Of a stretch of DNA of 36,993 bases, positions 17,074 through 25,739 are shown piece after piece. Below the pieces are notes generated by a model, which ran no database searches, was not told the DNA's origin, and saw only the letters and a program-made list of their open reading frames with translations. The translations under genes were made by a program, and so were the position numbers. Origin of the DNA: an uncultured Bacteroidales bacterium (GTDB lineage Bacteria; Bacteroidota; Bacteroidia; Bacteroidales; Muribaculaceae); contig CAMWNG010000012.1 of NCBI GenBank assembly GCA_947175575.1, forward strand, positions 1-36,993, in the 5' to 3' direction. The first letter of the stretch is position 1; each line of letters opens with the position of its first letter.

Positions 17074-18325
17074 ATTCCTTGATTTTACGGTAAAGCGTAC
17101 GTTGAGAAATCTTCAGTTCCTCGGCTGCGGCCTTACGATGGCCGCCGTGGCGTGCGAGTGCCTCGCGTATCATGTCGCGCTCGGCGTCGCGGATGCTTTT
17201 CGGGGACACGGACCCGTCGGAAACAGTGGATCCGTATGTCTCTGCGGAACGGTCGTCGGGGTCAGGCTCCTCGCTGTAAGTGACAAATCCGTCATACTCA
17301 GCACCGCGGTCGTCGACATGCAACGCAGGCGTCGGGACAATCGGAGCCGGGACAGATGACCGGGGACGAGCGGGTGCGGCCGAATCAGAATCATGCTCAC
17401 GGGCCTCAAGACGGTCAATACGTGCCTGCATCTGCATTATGAGGCTCATGAGCATCTCGCGTTCTGCCTCGTATGTATGACTGGGACGCACCGCCGGAGC
17501 CGTAGTGGCTGACACCTGCGGGAGATAGCGGCGCAGGGTGTCCGCATCGACTGTCGTACCCGCCTCGAAGAGAGCCATCTGGTCGACGACGTTCTTGAGC
17601 TGACGCACATTGCCCGGCCAGGAATAGCGCGACATGGCCGCACGCGCCACATCGTCGACAGCTATGGGAGGGACTCTCCACCGTTCGGCGAAATCGGCGG
17701 CAAACTTGCGGGTGAGCAAACCAATGTCGGCACCGCGGTCGCGCAGCGGCGGAATCTGAATCTGCACCGAGGAAAGACGATAGTACAGATCCTCGCGGAA
17801 ACGCCCTTCTTCCACAGCTTTTATAAGATCCACATTCGTGGCCGCGACAACCCTTATATTGGTTTTCTGCACCTCCGATGAGCCGACCTTGAGAAATTCG
17901 CCGGATTCAAGAACACGCAGCAGCCGGGCCTGAGTCGTGAGGGGGAGCTCAGCCACTTCATCCAGAAATATCGTGCCTCCGTCAGCCTCCTCAAAATATC
18001 CTTTGCGCGAGGCAACGGCGCCTGTGAAGGCGCCTTTTTCATGTCCGAAAAGTTCGGAATCTATGGTGCCTTCAGGAATCGCGCCACAGTTTACGGCAAT
18101 ATACTTGGCGTGTTTGCGCGGGGAGTAGGCATGTATGATCTTAGGGAAAAACTCTTTGCCGGAGCCGCTTTCGCCTGTTATAAGCACCGAGAGGTCGATC
18201 GGGGCCACGCGCAGCGAACGCTCCACCGCGGCGATCAGCCCGGGAGCATTTCCGACTATGCCGAAACGCTGCTTGGCGGCTATGACATCGTCAGACGGAC
18301 GGTGTGGCAGTTCGTTCATCGGCAT
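17060..18325 (-). CDS. Sigma-54-dependent transcriptional activator
   Basis: This 421-residue AAA+ enhancer-binding protein remodels RNA polymerase holding sigma-54. It has Walker A GESGSGKE at 51-58, the sigma-54 contact loop GAFTGA at 98-103, Walker B GTIFLDEV at 117-124, and a Fis-type helix-turn-helix at the C-terminus (about 385-421, GGHRKAAAEELKISQRTLYRKI). A variable linker (about 270-370) separates them. There is no N-terminal receiver, PAS or GAF domain, so control must come through another protein or through expression level. It starts 3 nt after the acyltransferase stop and overlaps lptE by 14 nt, suggesting a link to envelope biogenesis. Its target promoters are not identifiable here. 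Confidence 0.93.
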   Translation of the reverse strand: MPMNELPHRPSDDVIAAKQRFGIVGNAPGLIAAVERSLRVAPIDLSVLITGESGSGKEFFPKIIHAYSPRKHAKYIAVNCGAIPEGTIDSELFGHEKGAFTGAVASRKGYFEEADGGTIFLDEVAELPLTTQARLLRVLESGEFLKVGSSEVQKTNIRVVAATNVDLIKAVEEGRFREDLYYRLSSVQIQIPPLRDRGADIGLLTRKFAADFAERWRVPPIAVDDVARAAMSRYSWPGNVRQLKNVVDQMALFEAGTTVDADTLRRYLPQVSATTAPAVRPSHTYEAEREMLMSLIMQMQARIDRLEAREHDSDSAAPARPRSSVPAPIVPTPALHVDDRGAEYDGFVTYSEEPDPDDRSAETYGSTVSDGSVSPKSIRDAERDMIREALARHGGHRKAAAEELKISQRTLYRKIKEYDLE

Positions 18326-18328
18326 AAA

Positions 18329-19210
18329 TTATTTATAACGTGTGCGAAGCGCGTATGTCTGCTCCTTAAGCCATTGACCGAACTCCTCGGTGGAGCCGCG
18401 GTGGGCCTTCTGCTCCTCGACTGAAATGGGGTCGCCCACGCTGATGTGGAGCGTGGTGCCGCATTTGCGGAACACCTCGGAAGGCAGGCGCAAGGTGCGC
18501 AGCTGCCAGCACACCACGCCAAGGAAGTTGAACAGGAACGAGTTGGTGCCGTGGAAATAAATGGGTATCACGGGCACATTAAGCTGCTCGATCAAACGGA
18601 TTATGTTCGGCTGCCAGGGACGGTCGACGAGCCGGCCGTGTATGTCCACTTTGGACACAGCCCCCGCAGGGAAGAATCCGATGGGCTGACCGCGGCGCAC
18701 CTGCATGATGGCCTGTTTGATGCCGCGGATCGACACCGCCTTCTTCTCGGGATCATCGCTCGCGCTCTGATCCACTGCGATGAAGTTGGGACGCATGGCC
18801 TTGATATGGTTGAGAATCATGTTGACCATCACCTTATATTCGGGGCGGCGTGATGCGATGAGATGTATGAGCGTTATGCCGTCAAGGGCGCCGAAGGGAT
18901 GGTTGCTGACCGTGACGAACGCACCATCGGGCAGATTGTCGAGCACGTGCTCATTGTCGATACGCAGTTTGATGCGGAAATCGTCAAGGAGAAATTTTAC
19001 GAATTCCGGCCCGGGAAGACCATATCCGCGGGAATGGACATCGTTGACCCTGTCGACCTGAAGCCAGTGGAGCACACGCTCCACCAACTTGCGGTGACCT
19101 TTAAGGCGCGGCACCATCTCCATAACGTCATCAGCATCAAGGACGGTGCTTTTCTCTGCCGGCGCGACTTCCGCAGCCGCCACCTGTATGTTTTCAGAAT
19201 CTTCTGCCAT
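18329..19210 (-). CDS. Lysophospholipid acyltransferase (LPLAT) family protein
   Basis: This protein of 293 residues, from the chosen ATG at 19210, has the acyltransferase motif NHPFGALD at 103-110 (H104, D110) and the motif FFPAGA at 179-184. It belongs to the glycerolipid/hemolysin-like acyltransferases, which move fatty acyl groups onto lysophospholipids or aminolipids at the inner membrane; the substrate is not clear. An upstream ATG at 19306 would add 32 residues, but that stretch covers the consensus -7 box at 19240-19247, so I prefer the shorter form. It heads the minus-strand operon with the sigma-54 activator, lptE, the TPR-like gene and secG. Confidence 0.88.
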   Translation of the reverse strand: MAEDSENIQVAAAEVAPAEKSTVLDADDVMEMVPRLKGHRKLVERVLHWLQVDRVNDVHSRGYGLPGPEFVKFLLDDFRIKLRIDNEHVLDNLPDGAFVTVSNHPFGALDGITLIHLIASRRPEYKVMVNMILNHIKAMRPNFIAVDQSASDDPEKKAVSIRGIKQAIMQVRRGQPIGFFPAGAVSKVDIHGRLVDRPWQPNIIRLIEQLNVPVIPIYFHGTNSFLFNFLGVVCWQLRTLRLPSEVFRKCGTTLHISVGDPISVEEQKAHRGSTEEFGQWLKEQTYALRTRYK

Positions 19211-19239
19211 AGCAAACGACTTAAAATAATTCAGAACTA

Positions 19240-19247
19240 CAAAGTTA
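19240..19247 (-). promoter_or_regulatory. -7 promoter element of the acyltransferase-secG operon
   Basis: On the minus strand TAACTTTG is a full match to TAnnTTTG, 29 nt before the ATG at 19210. The leader would be roughly 20-25 nt. A -33 TTTG at the proper distance is not evident. This box decides the start choice of the acyltransferase gene. Confidence 0.55.
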
Positions 19248-19383
19248 TAAAAAGTTTCTGACATTTTGGCAGTCCGAGGCGGATTTTTAGTCATTGAAAA
19301 ATACAACCGCAGGGCATCAGAAAGCTTCCGCGCCTATGTCAATAACTTTTTTAGATGGAAGTAAAAAAAATTCACTGTTTACA

Positions 19384-19415
19384 TTTGTAAATTTTCGGGG
19401 TTTTGAGTAATTTTA
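19384..19415 (+). promoter_or_regulatory. Promoter of the division/cell-wall cluster
   Basis: TTTG at 19384-19387 and TAATTTTA at 19408-19415 are 20 bp apart and match the -33/-7 consensus with one mismatch in the -7. Transcription would start near 19422, about 35-40 nt before rsmH. TAAAATTG at 19421-19428 is a weaker alternative -7. Confidence 0.45.
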
Positions 19416-19458
19416 CCACCTAAAATTGCGGAGACTCGCACCACCTCTATAATACGTT

Positions 19459-20367
19459 ATGAATCAGGAAGTTTACCACATCCCGGCTCTGTTACCCCAA
19501 ACACTCGAAGCCCTGGACATCAAACCCGGCGGAATCTATGTCGACGCCACCTTCGGCGGAGGCGGTCATTCCCGTGCGATTCTTGAATGTCTGGGACCCG
19601 ACGGACGGCTGCTCGGATTCGACCAGGACGAGGACGCGCTGCCGGGCGCGCCGGACGACACACGGTTCACCATGGTCTACGGAAACTTCCGTTATCTGCG
19701 CAACTTCCTTAGATTCTACAGCGTGGACAAGGCCGACGGCATTCTGGCCGACCTGGGGGTGTCATTCCATCACTTCGACGATGCCTCCCGGGGATTCTCG
19801 TTCCGCGCCGACGCCCCACTCGACATGCGCATGAACCGACACGGTTCGGTGACAGCCGCCTCGCTGCTTGCCGGCATCACCGAAGAACGGCTCGCCGACA
19901 TCCTGCATCTGTACGGCGAGGTTCCCTCGGCTCGACGCATGGCACGCGCCATCGTGGCCGCACGCGCTCAGGCTCCCGTCGACACTATAAGCCGTCTTCT
20001 TGAAATAATCACCCCGATGATCGACCGGCGGAAAGAGAAAAAAGAACTCGCCTGCGTTTTTCAGGCGCTCCGCATAGAGGTCAACGGCGAACTCGAAGCC
20101 CTGCGCAGTTTTCTCACACAAGCCGCCGAAGCCCTCAAACCGGGGGGCCGGCTCGCGATCATCACCTATCACTCCCTCGAGGACCGGCTTGTCAAGAACT
20201 TTATGCGGGCCGGAAATTTCGAGGGACGTATGGAAACCGACATCTACGGGCGGTCAGACCGCATCCTGAAGCCGCTCGGGTCGAAACCGGCAGTGGCGTC
20301 CGAAGCCGAAGTGGAGGCAAATCCGCGCAGCCGCAGCGCAAAACTACGTGTAGCAGTCAAACTCTGA
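19459..20367 (+). CDS. rsmH: 16S rRNA (cytosine-1402-N4)-methyltransferase RsmH
   Basis: RsmH (MraW) methylates N4 of C1402 in the decoding centre of 16S rRNA using S-adenosylmethionine. The 302-residue protein has the cofactor-binding motif VDATFGGGGHSRAIL at 28-42 and the conserved YHSLEDRLVK starting at Y237, with the ending NPRSRSAKLRVA. It is the first gene of the division/cell-wall cluster here. No mraZ precedes it; the upstream neighbour is the divergent acyltransferase gene. Confidence 0.97.
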   Translation: MNQEVYHIPALLPQTLEALDIKPGGIYVDATFGGGGHSRAILECLGPDGRLLGFDQDEDALPGAPDDTRFTMVYGNFRYLRNFLRFYSVDKADGILADLGVSFHHFDDASRGFSFRADAPLDMRMNRHGSVTAASLLAGITEERLADILHLYGEVPSARRMARAIVAARAQAPVDTISRLLEIITPMIDRRKEKKELACVFQALRIEVNGELEALRSFLTQAAEALKPGGRLAIITYHSLEDRLVKNFMRAGNFEGRMETDIYGRSDRILKPLGSKPAVASEAEVEANPRSRSAKLRVAVKL

Positions 20368-20384
20368 ACCACAACAAACCAGTC

Positions 20385-20738
20385 ATGTCATTCATCAAAC
20401 GCATAAATCTCTCCGGAATCAAGCCCGACGGCAGCGTGGTCCAGGGCCTGTCGGCCAAACTTTTCCTCAAACACTTCCCCCTGATCGTGCTGTTCGTCTT
20501 TCTTTCAATGGCATACATCTCCGTGCGTTACGACTGTATCACCGCGATGGAGACCGTGGCACATCTGAAAAACCGTCTGGCAGTCACCCGCACCGAAGCA
20601 CAGCGCGAACGCTCGGAATACATGTCAGCCACCTGCGAGAGTGCCATGCAACAGCGCGTCGACACCCTCCGGCTGGGCCTGCGAATCCAGGAACGGCCGC
20701 CTTACCGAATATCCCTCTCCGAATCCTCTCCCCGTTAA
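20385..20738 (+). CDS. ftsL: FtsL-like cell division protein
   Basis: This small bitopic membrane protein of the divisome works with FtsI and FtsW. It has 117 residues, a cytoplasmic N-terminus of about 30 residues, one membrane helix (about 30-48, FPLIVLFVFLSMAYISV) and a periplasmic helical segment (about 52-95) suited to a coiled coil. Sequence identity alone is weak, as usual for FtsL. The call rests on topology, size and the position between rsmH and ftsI. Confidence 0.85.
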   Translation: MSFIKRINLSGIKPDGSVVQGLSAKLFLKHFPLIVLFVFLSMAYISVRYDCITAMETVAHLKNRLAVTRTEAQRERSEYMSATCESAMQQRVDTLRLGLRIQERPPYRISLSESSPR

Positions 20739-20744
20739 ATCCTC

Positions 20745-22949
20745 ATGACCCTGTCACAACTCTACGAAAAACTTCCCTGGATACGCCGCCGCAGAAACAA
20801 AGCCCGGCAGCATGTCACCCTGCGCAACTATCTGCGCGGGCGTTACATCCTTATGTCGGTGCTGGTACTCGCCGCGGCCGGCGTCTGCGTGCTGTTCCTG
20901 CTCAACACCACCCTCATACATGCCAAGGAATGGAATGCCAAAGGTGACGCCACCCTGTCCGATTCCATAGCCATCAGCCCGCTGCGAGGCGATATTCTGG
21001 CAAGCGACGGCTCGGTGCTCGCCACCAACCTCAACTATTATAATGTCCGCATAGACTTCCACGCCTCCCGCATAAACGAGCTGGCTTACAACGACAGCCT
21101 CCGAGCACTGTCCGACTCACTCGCTGCATATTATCCGCAGCGCACCGCAAAGGAGTGGTACGACTATCTCTATTCGCCGCTCAAGAAACCCAAGTCCGAG
21201 CGCTCGCGCAGTTTTCTGGTGCTGAAGCACATCCCGTTTTCCGAAGTGCAGCGCGTCAAGAATTTCCCCTACTTCAACCGTTCGTCTAACCCCAACCGCA
21301 CCGGTCTGATAACCGAACGGGTGCTGCTGCGCCGCTATCCCTACGGCAAAATGGCGCGTCTGAGCGTAGGCCGCGTGGGACAGACCCGCGAAAATCCGGA
21401 GATTCGCGGTATCAGCGGACTTGAGCAGGCCCTCGACACCATGCTATACGGCACACCCGGCGTGGCAAAGAAAGTCATGTTCACCAGAGGTACAGCCTAC
21501 TGGACCACACGCCCCCCGCAGAACGGCGTCACTATCACGACCACTATCGATGTCACCCTTCAGGACCTTCTGGAACACGAACTGGGTGAGATGCTGGTTC
21601 AGTGCAACGCCCAATGGGGCAGCGCGATGATAATGGAAGTCGCCACCGGAGACATCAAGGCCATATCCAACCTCGATCGCGATCCGGAAGGCGAGAACGG
21701 ATACATCGAGGCCATGAATCATATAGTACAGGCATACGAACCGGGTTCGGTGATCAAGGTTATATCGATGCTCGCGGCTCTTGAGGACGGATATGTCGAC
21801 CTCGACCGCGTCTATCCCATCGGCAGCAGCTACGCCTACGCAGGCGGCAAACCCATTCGCGACACCCACTCGCCGGCATCGCTGGCCGTGCGCCAGTTCA
21901 TGGAGTATTCATCCAACATCGGCATGACGAAACTCATCGCACCGCGTTACAGCGACAATCTGAACGGTTTCCGCGAACGGCTCCGTGAACTCGGCTTCTT
22001 CGACCGCTTCAACACAGGCATGGCCCTCGAACGTCCGCCCTACTATCCAACCCTCGACCCCAAGAGCGGTGGCCATGTATCCCTTTCGCGTATGATTTTC
22101 GGCTACGCGACTCAGGTTCCCCCGCTGTACACCTGCGCGGTTTACAACGCGATAGCGAACGACGGCAAATTCGTACGCCCGCGCCTGGTAAAAGCCCTGA
22201 AACTACCTGACGGACGCGACTCGGTGATTCCCGTGAGCTATGTGCGCGACAGCATCTGCTCCAGACGCAATGCGGCCATTCTGCGGCAGATGATGCACGA
22301 TGTGGTGTGGGGCACAGGCGGCACAGCCAAAGCCCTCAAGAACGACATCGTAGAAATAGCCGGAAAGACAGGCACCGCCGGCATCGCACGAGAACGTCCG
22401 CGCGACAAGGACGGAAAACTGATCCTCACCTCCATCCCGTTCAAGGGCGGCTATCTCGAAGGGAAACACAACCGTGTGGCCTTCTGCGGTTTCTTCCCCT
22501 ACGAAAACCCGAAATACACCATGATCGTGGTGGTAAGCGACCCTCAGGGTCCCTACGGCCCGGCAGCCACAAGCGGCACCGTACTGAAAAACATCGCCCT
22601 GAAGATGTTCTCCCGCGGCATGCTCGACAATACGAGTCTGCTTACGGACCATACGGTCTCCGGCACCCATCCCACCCTCTACGCCACAACAAACCCGCAG
22701 AGGTCAGCCGTTCTCGCATCCGACCTCGACCTTTCCCAGGCCACGCGCCTGCATACCCCGGCGGCGGCAACCACCGGCACTGTGCCGGATGTCCGCGGCC
22801 TCGGCATACGCGAAGCCCTCGTGCGTCTCGAAGAAGCAGGCCTGACCGTGGGCTTCTCCGGCACAGGCTATGTCACATCACTTGATCCCCCGGCCGGAAC
22901 CCCGGTGAAACCCGGAAGCAAGGTTCACGCCACACTAAGTCAAAACTAA
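20745..22949 (+). CDS. ftsI: Septal peptidoglycan transpeptidase FtsI (PBP3) with PASTA domain
   Basis: This class B penicillin-binding protein cross-links peptidoglycan at the septum with FtsW. The 734-residue protein has one membrane helix (about 35-56), a dimerisation domain (SPLRGDILASDGSVLATN) and the transpeptidase domain with the active-site S335 in GSVIK, SSN at 389-391 and KTGTA at 541-545. It ends with a single PASTA-like domain (about 675-734, VPDVRGLGIREALVRLEEAGL). It begins 6 nt after ftsL. PASTA tails bind peptidoglycan or aid septal interactions in some other bacteria; the role here is inferred. Confidence 0.96.
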   Translation: MTLSQLYEKLPWIRRRRNKARQHVTLRNYLRGRYILMSVLVLAAAGVCVLFLLNTTLIHAKEWNAKGDATLSDSIAISPLRGDILASDGSVLATNLNYYNVRIDFHASRINELAYNDSLRALSDSLAAYYPQRTAKEWYDYLYSPLKKPKSERSRSFLVLKHIPFSEVQRVKNFPYFNRSSNPNRTGLITERVLLRRYPYGKMARLSVGRVGQTRENPEIRGISGLEQALDTMLYGTPGVAKKVMFTRGTAYWTTRPPQNGVTITTTIDVTLQDLLEHELGEMLVQCNAQWGSAMIMEVATGDIKAISNLDRDPEGENGYIEAMNHIVQAYEPGSVIKVISMLAALEDGYVDLDRVYPIGSSYAYAGGKPIRDTHSPASLAVRQFMEYSSNIGMTKLIAPRYSDNLNGFRERLRELGFFDRFNTGMALERPPYYPTLDPKSGGHVSLSRMIFGYATQVPPLYTCAVYNAIANDGKFVRPRLVKALKLPDGRDSVIPVSYVRDSICSRRNAAILRQMMHDVVWGTGGTAKALKNDIVEIAGKTGTAGIARERPRDKDGKLILTSIPFKGGYLEGKHNRVAFCGFFPYENPKYTMIVVVSDPQGPYGPAATSGTVLKNIALKMFSRGMLDNTSLLTDHTVSGTHPTLYATTNPQRSAVLASDLDLSQATRLHTPAAATTGTVPDVRGLGIREALVRLEEAGLTVGFSGTGYVTSLDPPAGTPVKPGSKVHATLSQN

Positions 22950-22961
22950 AGCAAGCAAACG

Positions 22962-24443
22962 ATGAGCTCAACAGAATATCCCATGCCGACTCTGGGCACA
23001 CTTATCTCCGGACTGCCTCAGAAAGAGATTCTCAACCCGCAGCCAGATCTGGTGCCCTCCGAACTTACAGCCGACTCGCGCCATGTCATTCCCGGCGCGG
23101 TGTTCGTGGCCGTTCGCGGCACACAGTCTGACGGCCATACATTTATTCCGGCCGCTGTGAGTGCCGGAGCCGCCGCGATTGTATGCGAACAACTCCCGGA
23201 ATCTCCCGCTCCCGGAGTCACATGGGTGATGGTTCCGGACTCGTCCGTAGCCCTGGGAATCATGGCCTCGGCCCGTTACGGTAATCCTTCGCGTGAACTG
23301 ACTCTCGTAGGCGTGACCGGCACCAACGGCAAAACCACCGTCGCCACTCTGCTATACGATCTCGCCCGTCTGACAGGCCATCACGCCGGACTGCTGTCGA
23401 CCGTCGTGAACAAGATCGACGATACGGAGGTGCCTTCGACCCACACCACACCCGACCCACTGGCACTCAACGCTCTGCTCCGGCGGATGGCAGACGCCGG
23501 ATGCGACTTCGCGGCTATGGAAGTCAGCAGCCACGCCGCCTCGCAACACCGCATTGCCGGTCTTGATTTCGACGGAGCGATATTCACCAACCTGACGCGC
23601 GACCATCTCGACTATCACGGCACCGTGGCAAACTATCTCGCTGCAAAGAAGAGCTTCTTCGACAATCTGAAACCCGAGGCATTCGCCGTGACCAATATCG
23701 ACGACAAAAACGGAGCGGTAATGCTTCAGAACACCCGCGCAAAACGAGTCACCTACTCGCTGCGCTCCGATGCCGACCATCGCGGACGACTCGTGGAAGA
23801 CCGCATCGACGGTATGACTCTGGCATTCGACGGCCGGGAGGCTGAGATGATGTTCATCGGACGCTTCAATGCCGCCAACCTCATGGCCGTTTATGCCACC
23901 GGACGTTGTCTGGGGCTCGACCGCGACACCCTGCTCACCGCCATGAGCCGCCTGACTCCGGTGGCAGGCCGTTTCCAGCCCTTCCGCAGTCCTTCGGGAG
24001 TGGTAGGTATCGTCGACTATGCCCACACACCCGACGCCATAATAAATGTACTCGACACAATCAACGAGATAAAACCTGCATCAGCCTCCGTGACTGCGAT
24101 AGTGGGCTGCGGGGGTGACCGCGACCGCGGCAAACGGCCAATCATGGCCTGCGAAGCGGCCGAACGCGCATCCCGCCTGATAATCACCTCCGACAATCCA
24201 CGCACAGAGGATCCCATGTCGATAATAGCCGACATGCGCGCCGGCCTTACTCCCGAACAGGAACAACGGACCCTGACGGTGCCTGACCGCGCCGAGGCTA
24301 TCCGTCTGGCCGTGCAGCTTGCCGCTCCCGGCGACGTAATCCTCCTCGCAGGCAAAGGCCACGAGACATATCAGATAATCGGTACGGAAAAGTTGCCTTT
24401 CGATGACCGTGCAGTGCTCGCAGCCGCCCTCTCCGCTAAATAA
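22962..24443 (+). CDS. murE: UDP-MurNAc-tripeptide synthetase MurE (meso-DAP adding)
   Basis: MurE adds the third amino acid to UDP-MurNAc-L-Ala-D-Glu in the cytoplasm, using ATP. The 493-residue protein has the ATP loop GTNGKTT at 120-126, the substrate contact segment [11 protein letters not shown], and the motif DNPRTE starting at D411. DNPR is the mark of enzymes that add meso-diaminopimelate rather than lysine. The start ATG lies 12 nt after the ftsI stop. Confidence 0.97.
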   Translation: MSSTEYPMPTLGTLISGLPQKEILNPQPDLVPSELTADSRHVIPGAVFVAVRGTQSDGHTFIPAAVSAGAAAIVCEQLPESPAPGVTWVMVPDSSVALGIMASARYGNPSRELTLVGVTGTNGKTTVATLLYDLARLTGHHAGLLSTVVNKIDDTEVPSTHTTPDPLALNALLRRMADAGCDFAAMEVSSHAASQHRIAGLDFDGAIFTNLTRDHLDYHGTVANYLAAKKSFFDNLKPEAFAVTNIDDKNGAVMLQNTRAKRVTYSLRSDADHRGRLVEDRIDGMTLAFDGREAEMMFIGRFNAANLMAVYATGRCLGLDRDTLLTAMSRLTPVAGRFQPFRSPSGVVGIVDYAHTPDAIINVLDTINEIKPASASVTAIVGCGGDRDRGKRPIMACEAAERASRLIITSDNPRTEDPMSIIADMRAGLTPEQEQRTLTVPDRAEAIRLAVQLAAPGDVILLAGKGHETYQIIGTEKLPFDDRAVLAAALSAK

Positions 24444-24481
24444 ACCGTCATAACTAACCACACCATCAATATCACATCAAC

Positions 24482-25732
24482 GTGCTTTACTACCTCTTCG
24501 ATTACCTCACACAGCTCGACGTGCCCGGCGCACGCCTGATGACCTACCTGACTTTCCGTTCCGGAGTGGCGTTCGTGCTCGCGCTCGTGCTCGCCATATT
24601 CATGGGACGATACATCATCGACCGTCTGCAACTGATGCAGGTGGGCGAAATTGTCCGTAACCTCGACCTCGAAGGTCAGACCAAAAAGACCGGTACCCCC
24701 ACCATGGGCGGCATCATCATCATCCTGAGCATCGTGCTCCCGTGTCTGCTGGTAGGACATCTGTCAAACGCATACATGATTCTGATGCTCATAGCGACGG
24801 TATGGCTTGGACTGATAGGTTTCCTGGACGATTACAAGAAAATCCAGAAACACAATAAGGACGGAATCAAAGGCAAATATAAAATCATCGGTCAGGTGGG
24901 CATCGCACTCATCCTTGCCGCTTCCATGTACTACAACCATAACATGGTTACGGTAGCCAACACCGAGGTGGTGAGCGAAGAGACCGGACGCGTCGAAGAG
25001 GTTATATACACCTCCGAACCCAACAAAACGCCCGAGACCACCCTTCCTTTCATCAAAAACAACAACTTCAACTACTCGTGGCTGACCTCCTGGATGGGTT
25101 CGGGCGCCGAAGTGGGTGGATGGATAGTCTTTTTCCTCATTGCTGTCTTTTTGGTGACGGCGACCTCCAACGGCGCTAACCTCAACGACGGTCTCGACGG
25201 CATGTGCGCCGGACTCAGCGCAGTGGCAGGCGTGGCTCTCGCCATAATGGCATATCTCGGGGGCAATGTGGTCTACAGCGCCTACCTTAATATAATGTAT
25301 ATACCGGGCAGCGGAGAGCTGATGGTGTATATGGCCGCATTCGTCGGAGCGCTTATCGGATTCCTGTGGTACAACGCCTATCCGGCTCAGGTTTTCATGG
25401 GTGACACCGGTTCGCTGACACTCGGAGGCATAATCGCCGTATTCGCCATACTCATCCACAAGGAACTTCTGCTGCCGATCCTTTGCGCACTGTTCTACAT
25501 CGAGGACCTCTCGGTGATGATCCAGGTGTTGTACTTCAAGAAAACCGGCGGACGGCGCATTTTCAAGATGGCTCCACTGCACCACCATTTCCAGAAGCCG
25601 GGCAACGCCGGCATCGATGCTCTCATACAGCGCCCGTTAGGGGTGATTCCGGAGGCGAAGATAGTCACACGTTTCTGGATCATCGGTATAATTCTCGCTG
25701 TAATCACATTCGTAACTCTGAAGATTCGATAA
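24482..25732 (+). CDS. mraY: Phospho-MurNAc-pentapeptide transferase MraY
   Basis: MraY is the membrane enzyme that makes lipid I from UDP-MurNAc-pentapeptide and undecaprenyl phosphate. The 416-residue protein has about ten membrane helices and the catalytic motifs GFLDDYKK (D116, D117), NLNDGLDG (N235, D236, D239), FMGDTGSLTLGG and the histidine cluster H367-H369 in PLHHHFQK. A hydrophilic insert (about 160-200, with many Glu and Thr) between helices is common in Bacteroidetes forms. The start is GTG at 24482: the protein start MLYYLFDYL fits relatives and no suitable ATG precedes it. Confidence 0.97.
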   Translation: MLYYLFDYLTQLDVPGARLMTYLTFRSGVAFVLALVLAIFMGRYIIDRLQLMQVGEIVRNLDLEGQTKKTGTPTMGGIIIILSIVLPCLLVGHLSNAYMILMLIATVWLGLIGFLDDYKKIQKHNKDGIKGKYKIIGQVGIALILAASMYYNHNMVTVANTEVVSEETGRVEEVIYTSEPNKTPETTLPFIKNNNFNYSWLTSWMGSGAEVGGWIVFFLIAVFLVTATSNGANLNDGLDGMCAGLSAVAGVALAIMAYLGGNVVYSAYLNIMYIPGSGELMVYMAAFVGALIGFLWYNAYPAQVFMGDTGSLTLGGIIAVFAILIHKELLLPILCALFYIEDLSVMIQVLYFKKTGGRRIFKMAPLHHHFQKPGNAGIDALIQRPLGVIPEAKIVTRFWIIGIILAVITFVTLKIR

Positions 25733-25739
25733 TCACAAT

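Noticed and set aside
19211-19306. 32-residue N-terminal extension of the acyltransferase
   Set aside because: The stretch covers a consensus -7 promoter box and reads as an AT-rich untranslated region. The ATG at 19210 is the better start.
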